In this document: piece by piece, positions 44,923 to 53,927 of the stretch
Position numbering within the stretch: position 1 is the first letter of the stretch
Layout of the letters: each line of letters opens with the position of its first letter
The notes under the pieces: generated by a model
Told to the model about the DNA's origin: nothing
Seen by the model: only the letters and a program-made list of their open reading frames with translations
Databases searched by the model: none
DNA from: Mesorhizobium temperatum
GTDB taxonomy: Bacteria; Pseudomonadota; Alphaproteobacteria; Rhizobiales; Rhizobiaceae
DNA: 64,000 nucleotides
NCBI RefSeq assembly: GCF_002284575.1
Contig: NZ_NPKJ01000053.1
Location: forward strand, 124,001-188,000
Direction of reading: 5' to 3'
Position numbers and translations under genes: made by a program

Positions 44923-46356
44923 ATGCGTTACGAACGAGACATGCGCGGCTACGGCGCCAATCCGCCGGATCCGAAATGGCCTGGCGGGGCGCATGTGGCG
45001 GTGCAGTTCGTCGTCAATTACGAGGAGGGCGGCGAGAACTGCGTCCTGCACGGCGACAAGGCTTCGGAAGCCTTCCTGTCCGAGATCGTCGGCGCTGCAC
45101 CCTGGCCCGGGCAGCGCCACTGGAACATGGAATCGATCTACGAATATGGCGCGCGCGCCGGCTTCTGGCGGTTGCTGCGCCTGTTCACCGAGGCTGAGGT
45201 GCCGGTCACCTGCTACGGCGTCGCCACAGCGCTGGCGCGTTCGCCCGACCAGGTCGCCGCGATGCAGGAGGCCGGCTGGGAAATCGCCTCGCACGGGCTG
45301 AAATGGATCGACTATCGCGACCATACGCCGGAGGATGAGCGCCGCGACATGGAAAAGGCTGTTAGCCTGCACTACGAGGTGACAGGGGCACGGCCGACCG
45401 GCTGGTACACCGGCCGCACGTCGATCAACACCGTGCGGCTGGCGGCGGAAGAAGGCGGCTTCGACTATGTGTCGGACACCTATGACGACGAACTGCCTTA
45501 CTGGTTCGAGCATAATGGGCCGGACGGGTCGGCAAAGCCGCAGCTCATCATCCCCTACACGCTCGACGCTAACGACATGCGTTTCGCCACGCCGCAGGGC
45601 TTCAACTCGGGCGACCAGTTCTTCGCCTATCTCAGGGATAGTTTCGACACGCTCTATGCCGAGGGCAAGGCAGGACGGCCGCGCATGATGAATATCGGCC
45701 TACACTGCCGTCTCGTCGGCCGGCCGGGCCGGGTCGCGGCGCTCAAGCGCTTCGTCGAGTACGTCAAATCGCACGACAAGGTCTGGCTGGCACGGCGCAT
45801 CGACATCGCCAGGCACTGGCAAGGGACCCATCCGTTCCGGCCGCCGGCGCTGCGCCCGTCGAAAATGGAATTCGAGGCTTTCGTCCAGGCTTTCGGCGGC
45901 GTGTTCGAGCATTCGCCGTGGATCGCCGAGCGCGCCTACAAGCTGGAACTCGGCCCGGCGCATGACAGTGCCGGCGGCCTCCATAATGCATTGTGCCGTA
46001 TCTTTCGCAGCGCCAGCGAGGCCGAGCGGCTCTCCGTGCTCAACGCCCATCCCGACCTTGCCGGCAAATTGGCGCAGGCCAAGCGGCTGACGGCGGAATC
46101 GGCCAGGGAACAGGCTTCCGCCGGGCTCGACGCGCTGACCGACAAGGAGCGCGAGCTGTTCTCAAAACTCAATGCCGCCTACGTCACTTCCTTTGGCTTT
46201 CCCTTCATTGTCGCGGTGAAAGGCAAGACCAAGGCGGAAATCCTGGTGGAGTTCGAGGCGCGCATCGGCAATAGCCACGACGTTGAATTCGACACCGCCT
46301 GCAAACAGGTCGAGCGCATCGCACTGCTCCGCCTCAAGGACATGCTTCCGCAATAA
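44923..46356 (+). CDS. PuuE-type allantoinase fused to OHCU decarboxylase (UraD)
   Basis: A 477-residue fusion. Residues 1-305 are PuuE, a metal-independent polysaccharide-deacetylase-type allantoinase ('RYERDMRGYGANPPDPKWPG' at the start, 'EIASHGLKWIDYRDHTPEDE', 'FNSGDQFFAYLRDSF'). Residues about 312-477 are OHCU decarboxylase ('FVQAFGGVFEHSPWIAERAY', 'AHPDLAGKLAQA', 'FGFPFIVAVKGKTKAEIL'). One polypeptide therefore covers two consecutive steps around S-allantoin: decarboxylation of OHCU and ring opening. It heads a four-gene plus-strand operon. The metabolite order (UraD before PuuE) is reversed relative to the domain order. Confidence 0.94.
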   Translation: MRYERDMRGYGANPPDPKWPGGAHVAVQFVVNYEEGGENCVLHGDKASEAFLSEIVGAAPWPGQRHWNMESIYEYGARAGFWRLLRLFTEAEVPVTCYGVATALARSPDQVAAMQEAGWEIASHGLKWIDYRDHTPEDERRDMEKAVSLHYEVTGARPTGWYTGRTSINTVRLAAEEGGFDYVSDTYDDELPYWFEHNGPDGSAKPQLIIPYTLDANDMRFATPQGFNSGDQFFAYLRDSFDTLYAEGKAGRPRMMNIGLHCRLVGRPGRVAALKRFVEYVKSHDKVWLARRIDIARHWQGTHPFRPPALRPSKMEFEAFVQAFGGVFEHSPWIAERAYKLELGPAHDSAGGLHNALCRIFRSASEAERLSVLNAHPDLAGKLAQAKRLTAESAREQASAGLDALTDKERELFSKLNAAYVTSFGFPFIVAVKGKTKAEILVEFEARIGNSHDVEFDTACKQVERIALLRLKDMLPQ

Positions 46357-46386
46357 GCTTTGGCTTCCGCAATAGGCTCTGAACTG

Positions 46387-47250
46387 ATGGATACGATGAA
46401 AATGGCCGACCGAACCTATTACGCGCCGCATGGCGGCCACCCCGGCCAGACCGAGCTGCTGACCGGCCGCGCCGTCTTCACCGAGTCCTATGCCGTCATT
46501 CCAAGGGGCGTGATGCAGGACATCGTCACCAGCGCCCTGCCGTTCTGGGACAAGACCCGCGTCTGGGTACTGTCGCGCCCGCTGTCGGGGTTTGCCGAGA
46601 CGTTCTCGCAATACATCGTCGAGGTCGCGCCCGGCGGCGGCAGCGACCGGCCGGAACCGGATGCCGGCGCCGAGGGCGCCTTGTTCGTGATCGAGGGCGA
46701 GCTGACCGTTTTGCTGGCCGGCAAGAAGCATGTCCTGCAGCCGGGCGGCTTTGCTTTCCTGCCGCCGGCCAGCGGATGGACCGTTCGCAACGAGAGCGGC
46801 GCTGCTGTCCGCTTCCACTGGATCCGCAAGGCTTACGACGCCGTCGAAGGTATTGATGTTCCGCAAGCCTTCTTTGCCAACGAACAGGACATTGCGCCCA
46901 CGCCGATGCCCGGCACCGAAGGCCGCTGGGCGACGACGAGATTCGTCGATCCGGCCGACATGCGCCACGACATGCATGTCACCATCGTTACACTCGAGCC
47001 GGGCGCGGTCATCCCCTTCGCCGAGACGCATGTCATGGAGCACGGGCTCTACGTGCTGGAGGGCAAGGCGGTCTATCGCCTCAATCAGGACTGGGTCGAA
47101 GTCGAGGCCGGCGACTATATGTGGCTGCGCGCCTTCTGCCCGCAGGCCTGCTATGCCGGCGGTCCAGGCCAGTTCCGCTACCTGCTCTACAAGGACGTCA
47201 ACCGGCATGCCAAGCTTGGCGGCGCCGGCGTCGCGAGGCGCGCACCATGA
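46387..47250 (+). CDS. (S)-ureidoglycine aminohydrolase (bicupin)
   Basis: A 287-residue double-cupin enzyme releasing ammonia from ureidoglycine. The N-terminal cupin has 'GALFVIEGELTVLLAGKKHV' and the C-terminal, Mn-binding cupin 'PFAETHVMEHGLYVLEGKAV' with the metal ligands Glu/His/His, then 'AGDYMWLRAFCPQACYAGGP'. I took the ATG at 46387; ATG codons at 46396 and 46402 and a TTG at 46360 are also in frame. It lies shortly after the puuE-uraD stop and overlaps the next gene by 4 bases. Confidence 0.92.
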   Translation: MDTMKMADRTYYAPHGGHPGQTELLTGRAVFTESYAVIPRGVMQDIVTSALPFWDKTRVWVLSRPLSGFAETFSQYIVEVAPGGGSDRPEPDAGAEGALFVIEGELTVLLAGKKHVLQPGGFAFLPPASGWTVRNESGAAVRFHWIRKAYDAVEGIDVPQAFFANEQDIAPTPMPGTEGRWATTRFVDPADMRHDMHVTIVTLEPGAVIPFAETHVMEHGLYVLEGKAVYRLNQDWVEVEAGDYMWLRAFCPQACYAGGPGQFRYLLYKDVNRHAKLGGAGVARRAP

Positions 47251-47750
47251 GCCGCATCGTGGCGCGCCCGCTGACCCGCGAGAACTTCGCCGAATTCGGT
47301 GACGTCATCGATATGGGCGGCGACAACCACTACCCGATCAATGGCGGCAAGGCCGAGCGCTACCACGACCTCGCCACCGCCGAAGCGCAAGGGCCGAATG
47401 CACGCGTGCTGATCTCCATGGTGCGCGGCACGCCTTACGATTTTCCGCTGAAGCTCACCATGGTCGAGCGCCATCCGTTCGGCAGCCAGGCTTTCATCCC
47501 GCTGTCGCCACGGCCGTTCCTGGTCATCGTTTGCCATGATGGCGACGACGGTCCGGGCGAGCCGCACGCCTTCATCACCGCACCCGGACAAGGGGTGAAC
47601 TATCCGCGCAATCGGTGGCACGGCGTGCTGATGCCGATCGGCGAGTCCCAGGATTTTCTCGTCGTCGATCGCGGTGGCGACGGCTCCAACCTCGAAGAGT
47701 GCCATTTCTCGCACGCTTACGAGATCCATCTCCCCGACGGAACCGCCTGA
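47247..47750 (+). CDS. allA: Ureidoglycolate lyase
   Basis: A 167-residue AllA-family enzyme that splits ureidoglycolate to glyoxylate and urea. It begins MSRIVARPLTRENFAEFGDV and contains 'YPINGGKAERYHDLA', 'MVERHPFGSQAFIPLS' and 'PGQGVNYPRNRWHGVLMPIG', all typical. The ATG overlaps the aminohydrolase stop (ATGA), and its own stop overlaps the next start by one base (TGATG), so the operon is fully coupled. The product glyoxylate could feed the glycerate kinase encoded in the facing operon. Confidence 0.94.
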   Translation: MSRIVARPLTRENFAEFGDVIDMGGDNHYPINGGKAERYHDLATAEAQGPNARVLISMVRGTPYDFPLKLTMVERHPFGSQAFIPLSPRPFLVIVCHDGDDGPGEPHAFITAPGQGVNYPRNRWHGVLMPIGESQDFLVVDRGGDGSNLEECHFSHAYEIHLPDGTA

Positions 47751-48343
47751 TGGCCGACGTCTCGCTGATCGACCGACTGCTCGACGTCATCGAGCATGAC
47801 ATCGTGCCGAAGACGGCCGAAGGCGTCTCCCAGGGCAACAAGCTGTTCGGCGCGGCGATCCTGCGCAAGGACGACCGCTCACTGGTGCTCGCCGAGACCA
47901 ACAACGAGACGGAAAACCCGCTCTGGCATGGCGAAGTGCACTGCCTGAAGCGGTTCTACGAAATGCCTAAGGCCGAGCGCGTTGACACCAAGGACGCCAT
48001 TTTTCTCGCCACGCACGAACCCTGCTCGCTCTGCCTGTCGGCCATCACCTGGACCGGCTTCGACAATTTCTACTATCTGTTTTCGCATGAGGATTCGCGC
48101 GACAGCTTCGCCATCCCGCACGACCTGAATATCCTGAAGGAGGTCTTCACCCTCGACCCCGGCGGCTACAATGCCGAGAACGCCTACTGGAAGAGCTTTT
48201 CGATCCGCAGAATGGTGCGATCGCTGCCCGAGGCCGAGCGCCAGCGGCTGGAAACGCGGATCGGCAAAATCTCCGCACGCTATGACGAATTGTCCGGCGC
48301 CTATCAGGCGAGCAAGGACGAAAACGACATTCCGCTGAGCTGA
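47750..48343 (+). CDS. Cytidine/deoxycytidylate deaminase-fold nucleoside deaminase
   Basis: A 197-residue zinc deaminase. The zinc ligands and catalytic Glu are in 'PLWHGEVHCLKRFYEM' (H-G-E instead of the common H-A-E) and 'THEPCSLCLSAITW' (P-C-x-x-C). It lacks features of tRNA-specific TadA, and the C-terminal ~90 residues ('SHEDSRDSFAIPHDLNILKE' onward) are specific to this subgroup. Position at the end of the purine operon suggests a base or nucleoside deaminase feeding the pathway, but guanine deaminase of a different family is already present. Confidence 0.85.
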   Translation: MADVSLIDRLLDVIEHDIVPKTAEGVSQGNKLFGAAILRKDDRSLVLAETNNETENPLWHGEVHCLKRFYEMPKAERVDTKDAIFLATHEPCSLCLSAITWTGFDNFYYLFSHEDSRDSFAIPHDLNILKEVFTLDPGGYNAENAYWKSFSIRRMVRSLPEAERQRLETRIGKISARYDELSGAYQASKDENDIPLS

Positions 48344-48354
48344 ATGCTGCAAAG

Positions 48355-48367
48355 TTCAACGCTTGAA
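48355..48367. promoter_or_regulatory. MqsA-type operator candidate upstream of mqsRA
   Basis: TTCAACGCTTGAA, a perfect palindrome with 5-base arms and a 3-base centre, ends 29 bases before the mqsR start. E. coli MqsA binds a palindrome with the same 5-3-5 geometry, though with a different sequence. Confidence 0.5.
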
Positions 48368-48396
48368 TTGCCCCCTTTATGGTGGCATATAGTGTT

Positions 48397-48699
48397 ATGG
48401 AGAAACGCAGACCCACTTACGATCTTGATGCAATCAAGGCCGAGGGTTCTGTCGACACGCTGGCAATCACGACGTCCGCCTTGCGGGATGCCATTGGGCT
48501 AGGCTTTGATCGCGCCGGTATAGTCGAGGTGATCGGCAGCATCACGCGAAAAATGTTTGTAAAGTCAATGACGACATTCGCGGATCATCGTGTCTGGCAA
48601 GATGTCTATCACGTGCCGGCGCGCGACTTGGTTCTCTACGTGAAATTTCAGGCGGACGTGGTGACCGAATTCACAGTCATGTCGTTCAAGGAAAAGTGA
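48397..48699 (+). CDS. mqsR: MqsR-family mRNA interferase toxin
   Basis: A 100-residue RelE-fold toxin. It matches E. coli MqsR closely: MEKRRPTYDL at the start, 'GIVEVIGSITRKMFVKSMTT' and 'FADHRVWQDVYH' in the middle, and the C-terminal 'VMSFKEK', which includes the residues of the RNase site. MqsR cleaves mRNA at GCU. I chose the ATG at 48397 because it gives the family's MEKR start; an ATG at 48379 is in frame. The antitoxin gene follows 2 bases after the stop. Toxin-first order is normal for this family. Confidence 0.92.
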   Translation: MEKRRPTYDLDAIKAEGSVDTLAITTSALRDAIGLGFDRAGIVEVIGSITRKMFVKSMTTFADHRVWQDVYHVPARDLVLYVKFQADVVTEFTVMSFKEK

Positions 48700-48701
48700 C
48701 T

Positions 48702-49121
48702 ATGGCGACGAAAGAAAATAATGAAACGAATACCATGATCTCTCCCGAAACAGGAGAAACGCTGACGCGTGGAGTGCGTCCGTTCACCGTCAGCTATAAG
48801 GGCGAGAGCATGACCGTCGACCTGCCGGGATACTACCCGCCGTCGGGGAGCGAAGGCGTCCATGTCGGAGATGACATGACTGTCGTCGACGCAGCGCTCC
48901 GCATCCTCAAAGAAAAGATCGACGGCGTTCCGGCACCGGCCACCATCCGTCGCGTGCGCACCAAGCTCAAACTGTCGCAGCGCGAGGCGGGATCCCTGTT
49001 CAAGGTCGGCGAGAACGCCTTCGACAAATACGAGCGGGGTTTGATTGAGCCGAGTGGCCCGACCATTCAGTTGATGACGCTGTTGGAAAAACATCCCGAA
49101 CTGCTGGACGAGTTGCGATAG
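48702..49121 (+). CDS. mqsA: MqsA-like antitoxin lacking the zinc-binding cysteines
   Basis: A 139-residue antitoxin. The C-terminal helix-turn-helix domain is clearly MqsA: 'VRTKLKLSQREAGSLFKVGE', 'NAFDKYERG' and the end 'LLEKHPELLDELR'. The N-terminal domain of E. coli MqsA holds a zinc with two CxxC pairs; here the corresponding segments read MISPETGETL and GYYPPSGSEG, and the whole protein has no cysteine. The overall N-terminal pattern (FTVSYKGESMTVDLPGYYPP) remains alignable, so the fold is probably kept without metal. AAGGAAAA precedes the ATG at 48702. It presumably neutralises MqsR and represses the operon. Confidence 0.88.
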   Translation: MATKENNETNTMISPETGETLTRGVRPFTVSYKGESMTVDLPGYYPPSGSEGVHVGDDMTVVDAALRILKEKIDGVPAPATIRRVRTKLKLSQREAGSLFKVGENAFDKYERGLIEPSGPTIQLMTLLEKHPELLDELR

Positions 49122-49207
49122 CCGCGCTCCCTGACAGGTCGCATATTTTTCTGCTCCAGTCGCGAATGGCGATTGAAAGTCCCATCGCTGCGGGGCGTTA
49201 TACCCGC

Positions 49208-51193
49208 ATGAAAACCGTCACTGAATTTCCCCGCAAGGTCGTCGAATTTCCGGACATGGGGATCGTCATGCCGGATGGCTGCCGGCTGTCGGCGCGGGTA
49301 TGGATGCCGGCCGATGCTGCCGACGATCCGGTGCCGGCGATCCTCGAGCATCTGCCCTACCGCAAGCGCGACGGCACCATCTTTCGCGATCAGCTGACGC
49401 ATCCCTATTTCGCCGGCCACGGCTACGCCTCGATCCGCGTCGACATGCGCGGGAACGGCGATTCCGAAGGGCTGATGGACGACGAATATTCCGAGCAGGA
49501 ATTGCAGGACGCCTGCGACGTGATCGCCTGGGCGGCGGCCCAGCCCTGGTGCAACGGCAATGTCGGCATGATGGGCATCTCCTGGGGCGGCTTCAATTGC
49601 CTGCAGGTTGCGGCCAAGCAGCCGCCGGCGCTGAAGGCCGTCATCAGCCTGTGCTCGACCGTCGATCGCTATGCCGACGACATCCACTACAAAGGCGGCT
49701 GCCTGCTGATCGAGAATTTCGGCTGGGCCTCGACCATGCTGTCCTATTCGTCGCGGCCGCCGGATCCGCTGCTGGCCGGCGACAATCGCTGGCGTGACCT
49801 GTGGCTGACCCGGCTGGAGAACCAGCCCTTCCTGGCGCCGCTCTGGCTGCAGCACCAGCACCGCGACGCCTATTGGAAGCGCGGTTCGATCTGCGAGGAC
49901 TATTCCGCCATCCAAGCCGCCGTGCTGTCGATCGGCGGCTGGCATGACGGCTATCGCAACACCATTTCCCACCTCGCCGCCAACATCGAGGCGCCGGTCA
50001 AAGGCATCGTCGGCCCGTGGATCCACAAATACCCGCATTATGCGGCGCCTGAACCGCGCATCGGCTTCCTGCAGGAGGCGTTGCGCTGGTGGGACCGCTG
50101 GCTAAAGGGCACCGACACCGGCGTCGTTGCCGATCCTGCCTACCGCGCCTATGTCATGGATAGCGTCCGCCCCGCGCGCTGGCATCCCGAGCGGCCGGGG
50201 CGCTGGGTCGCGGAACCGGTGTGGCCGTCGCCTGAGATCAAAACGCAGGACATCGAGTTGATCCCAGAAGGCCGCAAGCCGATCATCGTCGCTTCGCCGC
50301 AAAGCTGCGGCCTTGCCGGTGGCGAATATTTTCCCTTCACTTTCGGCCCGGAACTGCCCGGAGATCAGTGCCCCGACGATGCGCTGTCGGTGTGTTTCGA
50401 CCAGCCGGTGCTCACCGAAGCGATCGACATTGTCGGCGCGCCGGAGGTGCTGGTCAGGGTCTCGTCGGACCGGCCTCAAGCGAACATCGCGATCCGGCTG
50501 TGCGACGTGCACCCCGACGGCGCGTCCGAGCTGATCTCCTACGGCGTACTCAACCTGACGCACCGCAATTCGCACGAATTCCCCGAGGCGCTGGTGCCGG
50601 GCGAAACTGTCGGCGCCCGGGTGGTGCTCGACCAATGTGCCTATCGCGTACCATCAGGCCACCGCCTGCGTATTGCCTTTTCGAACGCCTACTGGCCGAT
50701 GATCTGGCCATCGCCGGAACCGGTCCGGCTCGACCTGTCGGCGGCAACGCTAAAGCTGCCGCTGCGCCCCCTGGCGAAAGGCGACGAAGTCACGTTCCCC
50801 ACGCCGGAGGCAGCCGCGCCCTGGGCGACGGAGACACTCCGCGCTGCCAATTCCGAGCGTCATGTCAATTGCGATGAAAAGACCGGAATGATCACGCTTT
50901 CCATTGTCGACGATTTCGGCGAGGTGCGCGACCTGGAGCATGGCCTTGCCAATGGCAGCATCGCCCGAGAGACATGGGCGATCCATCCTGACAATCCGCT
51001 GTCAGCCTCGGGCAAGACGCATTGGACGCAGACGCTGTCGCGAAATGGATGGTCGGTGCGCACCGAAACCTTCGCCGAGATGCGGTCCGACGCGCAAAAC
51101 TTCATGGTTAACGCCAGAATCGAAGCCTATGAAGGCGAGAAACTGGTTTTCGAGCGTAATTTCGAGGACAAAATCCCGCGCGCTCTGCTTTGA
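49208..51193 (+). CDS. CocE/NonD-family X-Pro dipeptidyl-peptidase-type hydrolase
   Basis: A 661-residue serine hydrolase. The N-terminal alpha/beta-hydrolase part has 'YASIRVDMRGNGDSEGLMDD' and the nucleophile elbow G-I-S-W-G-G (in MMGISWGGFNCLQ), with His in the 'GPWIHKYPHYAAPEPRIGFL' region. A C-terminal jelly-roll domain follows from about 340 ('LVPGETVGARVVLDQCAYRV', 'GHRLRIAFSNAYWPMIWPSP'). It could act on acylated esters or peptides. The ATG at 49208 was chosen; one at 49166 is also in frame. It lies 156 bases upstream of a peptide-type ABC transporter on the same strand and may process its substrate. Confidence 0.88.
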   Translation: MKTVTEFPRKVVEFPDMGIVMPDGCRLSARVWMPADAADDPVPAILEHLPYRKRDGTIFRDQLTHPYFAGHGYASIRVDMRGNGDSEGLMDDEYSEQELQDACDVIAWAAAQPWCNGNVGMMGISWGGFNCLQVAAKQPPALKAVISLCSTVDRYADDIHYKGGCLLIENFGWASTMLSYSSRPPDPLLAGDNRWRDLWLTRLENQPFLAPLWLQHQHRDAYWKRGSICEDYSAIQAAVLSIGGWHDGYRNTISHLAANIEAPVKGIVGPWIHKYPHYAAPEPRIGFLQEALRWWDRWLKGTDTGVVADPAYRAYVMDSVRPARWHPERPGRWVAEPVWPSPEIKTQDIELIPEGRKPIIVASPQSCGLAGGEYFPFTFGPELPGDQCPDDALSVCFDQPVLTEAIDIVGAPEVLVRVSSDRPQANIAIRLCDVHPDGASELISYGVLNLTHRNSHEFPEALVPGETVGARVVLDQCAYRVPSGHRLRIAFSNAYWPMIWPSPEPVRLDLSAATLKLPLRPLAKGDEVTFPTPEAAAPWATETLRAANSERHVNCDEKTGMITLSIVDDFGEVRDLEHGLANGSIARETWAIHPDNPLSASGKTHWTQTLSRNGWSVRTETFAEMRSDAQNFMVNARIEAYEGEKLVFERNFEDKIPRALL

Positions 51194-51349
51194 GCGCTTA
51201 TGCGGATTGGTCCAATTGCGACGTACGATTTACGCCACGGCATGTCGCATTCGGTCTTGCTTACGGCGTTCCCTTGCGGTCATTATTCTCCTCACAAGAA
51301 ACGATAAAAAACGACCATAAGGTCGAACCAACAGAGTGAGGAACTCAAC

Positions 51350-52939
51350 ATGTCGAACGAACTGGAATTTCTTAGCCGGCGCGTCGCATCCGGCAAACTG
51401 AGCCGTCGTGATTTTCTCGGCCGGGCGGCAGCGCTCGGCGTCACCGCGACCTTCGCCAACTCGCTGCTTTCAAGTGCGGTGCGCGCCGCGGGTCCGGTCA
51501 AGGGCGGCACGCTGAAGGCCGGCCTGGTCGGCGGCGAATCCACCAACAGCCTCGACCCGGCGCTGATGATGACGCAGGTGCCGTTCGCTTTCGCCAAATG
51601 CTGGGGCGAAATGATCGTCGAGCTTTCCCCGGAAGGCACTCTCGAGAACCGCATCGCCGAGGAGATCGGCGCGTCGGACGACGGCAAGACCTGGACGCTG
51701 AAAATTCGTGACGGCGTCGAATTCCACAATGGCAAGACGGTGACCGCCGAGGACGTGGCCGCCACCCTCGAACGCCATTCGGACGAGAAGTCGAAGTCCG
51801 GCGCGCTCGGCTACATGAAGGGCATCGAAAGCATCAAGGCCAGCGGCAAGGAAGTCGTGCTGACGCTGAAGGAGGCCAATGCCGACCTTCCCTATCTGCT
51901 CAGCGACTACCACCTGATCGTCCAGCCAAACGGCGGCAAGGACAAGCCCGATGCCGGCATTGGCGCCGGACCGTACAAGATCGTGACCAACGAGCCCGGC
52001 GTGCGCCATGGCGGCGAGCGCTTCGCCAATTACTGGCAGGGCGACAAGATGGGCCATGCCGACCAGATCGAAGTCATCGTCATCAACGACGCCACGGCGC
52101 GCACGTCAGCCCTGCAGGGCGGCCAGGTCAATATGATCAACCGCGTCGAGCCGAAGATCGTCGACCTGATCAAGCGCCTGCCCGGCGTCACCATCCGCAA
52201 CCATGCCGGCCCCGGCCACTACGTCTTCATCATGCACTGCAACACGGCGCCTTTCGACAACAACGATCTGCGCATGGCGCTGAAGCTGGCGATCGACCGC
52301 GAGGAGATGCTCGACAAGATCCTCAGGGGCTACGGCTCGCTCGGCAATGACTTCCCGATCAACGCGTCCTATCCGCTGTTTTCCGACGATATCGAGCAGC
52401 GCAAATACGATCCCGACAAGGCCAAGTTCCACTACAAGAAGTCAGGCCATGACGGTGCCATCCTGCTCAGGACGTCGGATGTCGCCTTCCCCGGCGCCGT
52501 CGATGCCGCGCAGCTCTATCAGCAGAGCGCGGCCAAGGCCGGCATCACGCTGGAAATCAAGCGTGAGCCGGGCGACGGCTACTGGTCGGAAGTCTGGAAC
52601 AAGCAGCCCTTCTCCGCTTCCTACTGGGGCGGCCGCTCGACGCAGGACCAGATGTATTCGACCGCTTACCTGTCGACGGCGGACTGGAACGACACGCGTT
52701 TCCTGCGTCCGGATTTCGACAAGATGGTGCTGGCGGCGCGTGCCGAGCTCGACGAGGCCAAGCGCAAGGCGATGTATCGCGACATGGCGATGCTCGTTCG
52801 CGACGAGGGCGGTCTCATCCTGCCGATGTTCAACCAGTTCATCGACGCGACGGGCGCCAAGGTCGCCGGCTGGGTCGACGATCCGCATCAGGAGCTGATG
52901 AACGGGTACGCTCTGGCAAAGTGCTGGCTCGAAGCCTGA
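51350..52939 (+). CDS. ABC transporter periplasmic binding protein (peptide/nickel type)
   Basis: A 529-residue family-5 extracellular solute-binding protein. A Tat-type signal (SRRDFLGRAAALGVTATFAN) is preceded by about 17 extra residues; cleavage is expected after 'AVRA' near residue 45. The mature part has 'GGTLKAGLVGGESTNSLDPA' and 'WTLKIRDGVEFHNGKTVTAE', both characteristic. A GAGGA ribosome-binding site lies 6 bases before the ATG. It is the first gene of an operon with two permeases and a fused double ATPase. The substrate is not known; dipeptide or small-peptide-like ligands are usual. Confidence 0.94.
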   Translation: MSNELEFLSRRVASGKLSRRDFLGRAAALGVTATFANSLLSSAVRAAGPVKGGTLKAGLVGGESTNSLDPALMMTQVPFAFAKCWGEMIVELSPEGTLENRIAEEIGASDDGKTWTLKIRDGVEFHNGKTVTAEDVAATLERHSDEKSKSGALGYMKGIESIKASGKEVVLTLKEANADLPYLLSDYHLIVQPNGGKDKPDAGIGAGPYKIVTNEPGVRHGGERFANYWQGDKMGHADQIEVIVINDATARTSALQGGQVNMINRVEPKIVDLIKRLPGVTIRNHAGPGHYVFIMHCNTAPFDNNDLRMALKLAIDREEMLDKILRGYGSLGNDFPINASYPLFSDDIEQRKYDPDKAKFHYKKSGHDGAILLRTSDVAFPGAVDAAQLYQQSAAKAGITLEIKREPGDGYWSEVWNKQPFSASYWGGRSTQDQMYSTAYLSTADWNDTRFLRPDFDKMVLAARAELDEAKRKAMYRDMAMLVRDEGGLILPMFNQFIDATGAKVAGWVDDPHQELMNGYALAKCWLEA

Positions 52940-52956
52940 GCCCGGGCCTTGCGGAT

Positions 52957-53916
52957 ATGTCCTCACCCATCGTGAAACTGGTGGCCCAGCGCATTGCGCT
53001 GGGCATCCTGCTGCTGTTGGCCGTATCGGTCCTGATCTTCGCCGGCACCCAAATCCTGCCCGGCGATGTCGCGCAAGCCATTCTCGGACAGTCGGCGACA
53101 CCGGAATCGCTCGCCAATCTGCGCGAGCAGCTCGGCCTCAACGATCCGGCCTTTATCCGCTATTTCCGCTGGCTCGGCGGCGTCGTGACCGGCGACCTCG
53201 GCACCGCGATGTCGAGCGGGCAGGATATTGCGACGTCGATCAAGGGGCGGTTGTGGAACACGCTGTTCCTCGCCTTCTGGGCGGCGGTCGTGGCCGTGCC
53301 GCTGGCGATCATCCTCGGCCTGATTGCGGTGCGTTACCGCAATGGCTGGGTCGACAAGCTGATCTCCGGACTGGCGCTTGCCTCGACGTCGTTTCCCGAA
53401 TTCTTCATCGGCTACGTGCTGGTCTATTTCTTCGCCGTGAAGTACCAGATCTTTCCCGGCATCTCGACCGTCTATGACGGAATGCCTTTCGGCGAGCGCA
53501 TGCAGGCGATCATGCTGCCGGCGGCAGCACTGACGCTGGTGGTGCTCGCCCACATGATGCGCATGACTCGCGCCGCGATCCTCAACGTCATGCAGTCGGC
53601 CTATGTGGAAACCGCCGAGCTCAAGGGGCTTTCGGCATTTTCCGTCATCCGCAGGCATGCCTTCCCCAATGCGATTGCGCCGATCATCAACGTCGTCATG
53701 CTCAACCTCGCCTACCTCATCGTCGGCGTCGTCGTGGTCGAAGTGATCTTCGTCTACCCGGGCATGGGCCAATATCTCGTCGACCACGTCACCAAGCGCG
53801 ACGTGCCGGTGGTGCAGGCGGTCGGCCTGATCTTCGCCGTCGTTTATATCAGCCTCAACATCATTGCGGACATAGCGGCGATCGTCGCCAATCCGCGTCT
53901 CAGACACCCGAAATAA
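52957..53916 (+). CDS. ABC transporter permease (DppB type)
   Basis: A 319-residue inner-membrane permease with six helices. It has 'LGILLLLAVSVLIFAGTQIL' at the N-terminus, the 'NLREQLGLNDPAFIRYFRWL' periplasmic segment and the EAA-like loop 'ETAELKGLSAFSVIRRHAFP' near residue 228. The ATG at 52957 was chosen; a GTG at 52921 within the end of the binding-protein gene is in frame. It lies 17 bases after that gene. Confidence 0.93.
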   Translation: MSSPIVKLVAQRIALGILLLLAVSVLIFAGTQILPGDVAQAILGQSATPESLANLREQLGLNDPAFIRYFRWLGGVVTGDLGTAMSSGQDIATSIKGRLWNTLFLAFWAAVVAVPLAIILGLIAVRYRNGWVDKLISGLALASTSFPEFFIGYVLVYFFAVKYQIFPGISTVYDGMPFGERMQAIMLPAAALTLVVLAHMMRMTRAAILNVMQSAYVETAELKGLSAFSVIRRHAFPNAIAPIINVVMLNLAYLIVGVVVVEVIFVYPGMGQYLVDHVTKRDVPVVQAVGLIFAVVYISLNIIADIAAIVANPRLRHPK

Positions 53917-53927
53917 GGGGAGCGGGC

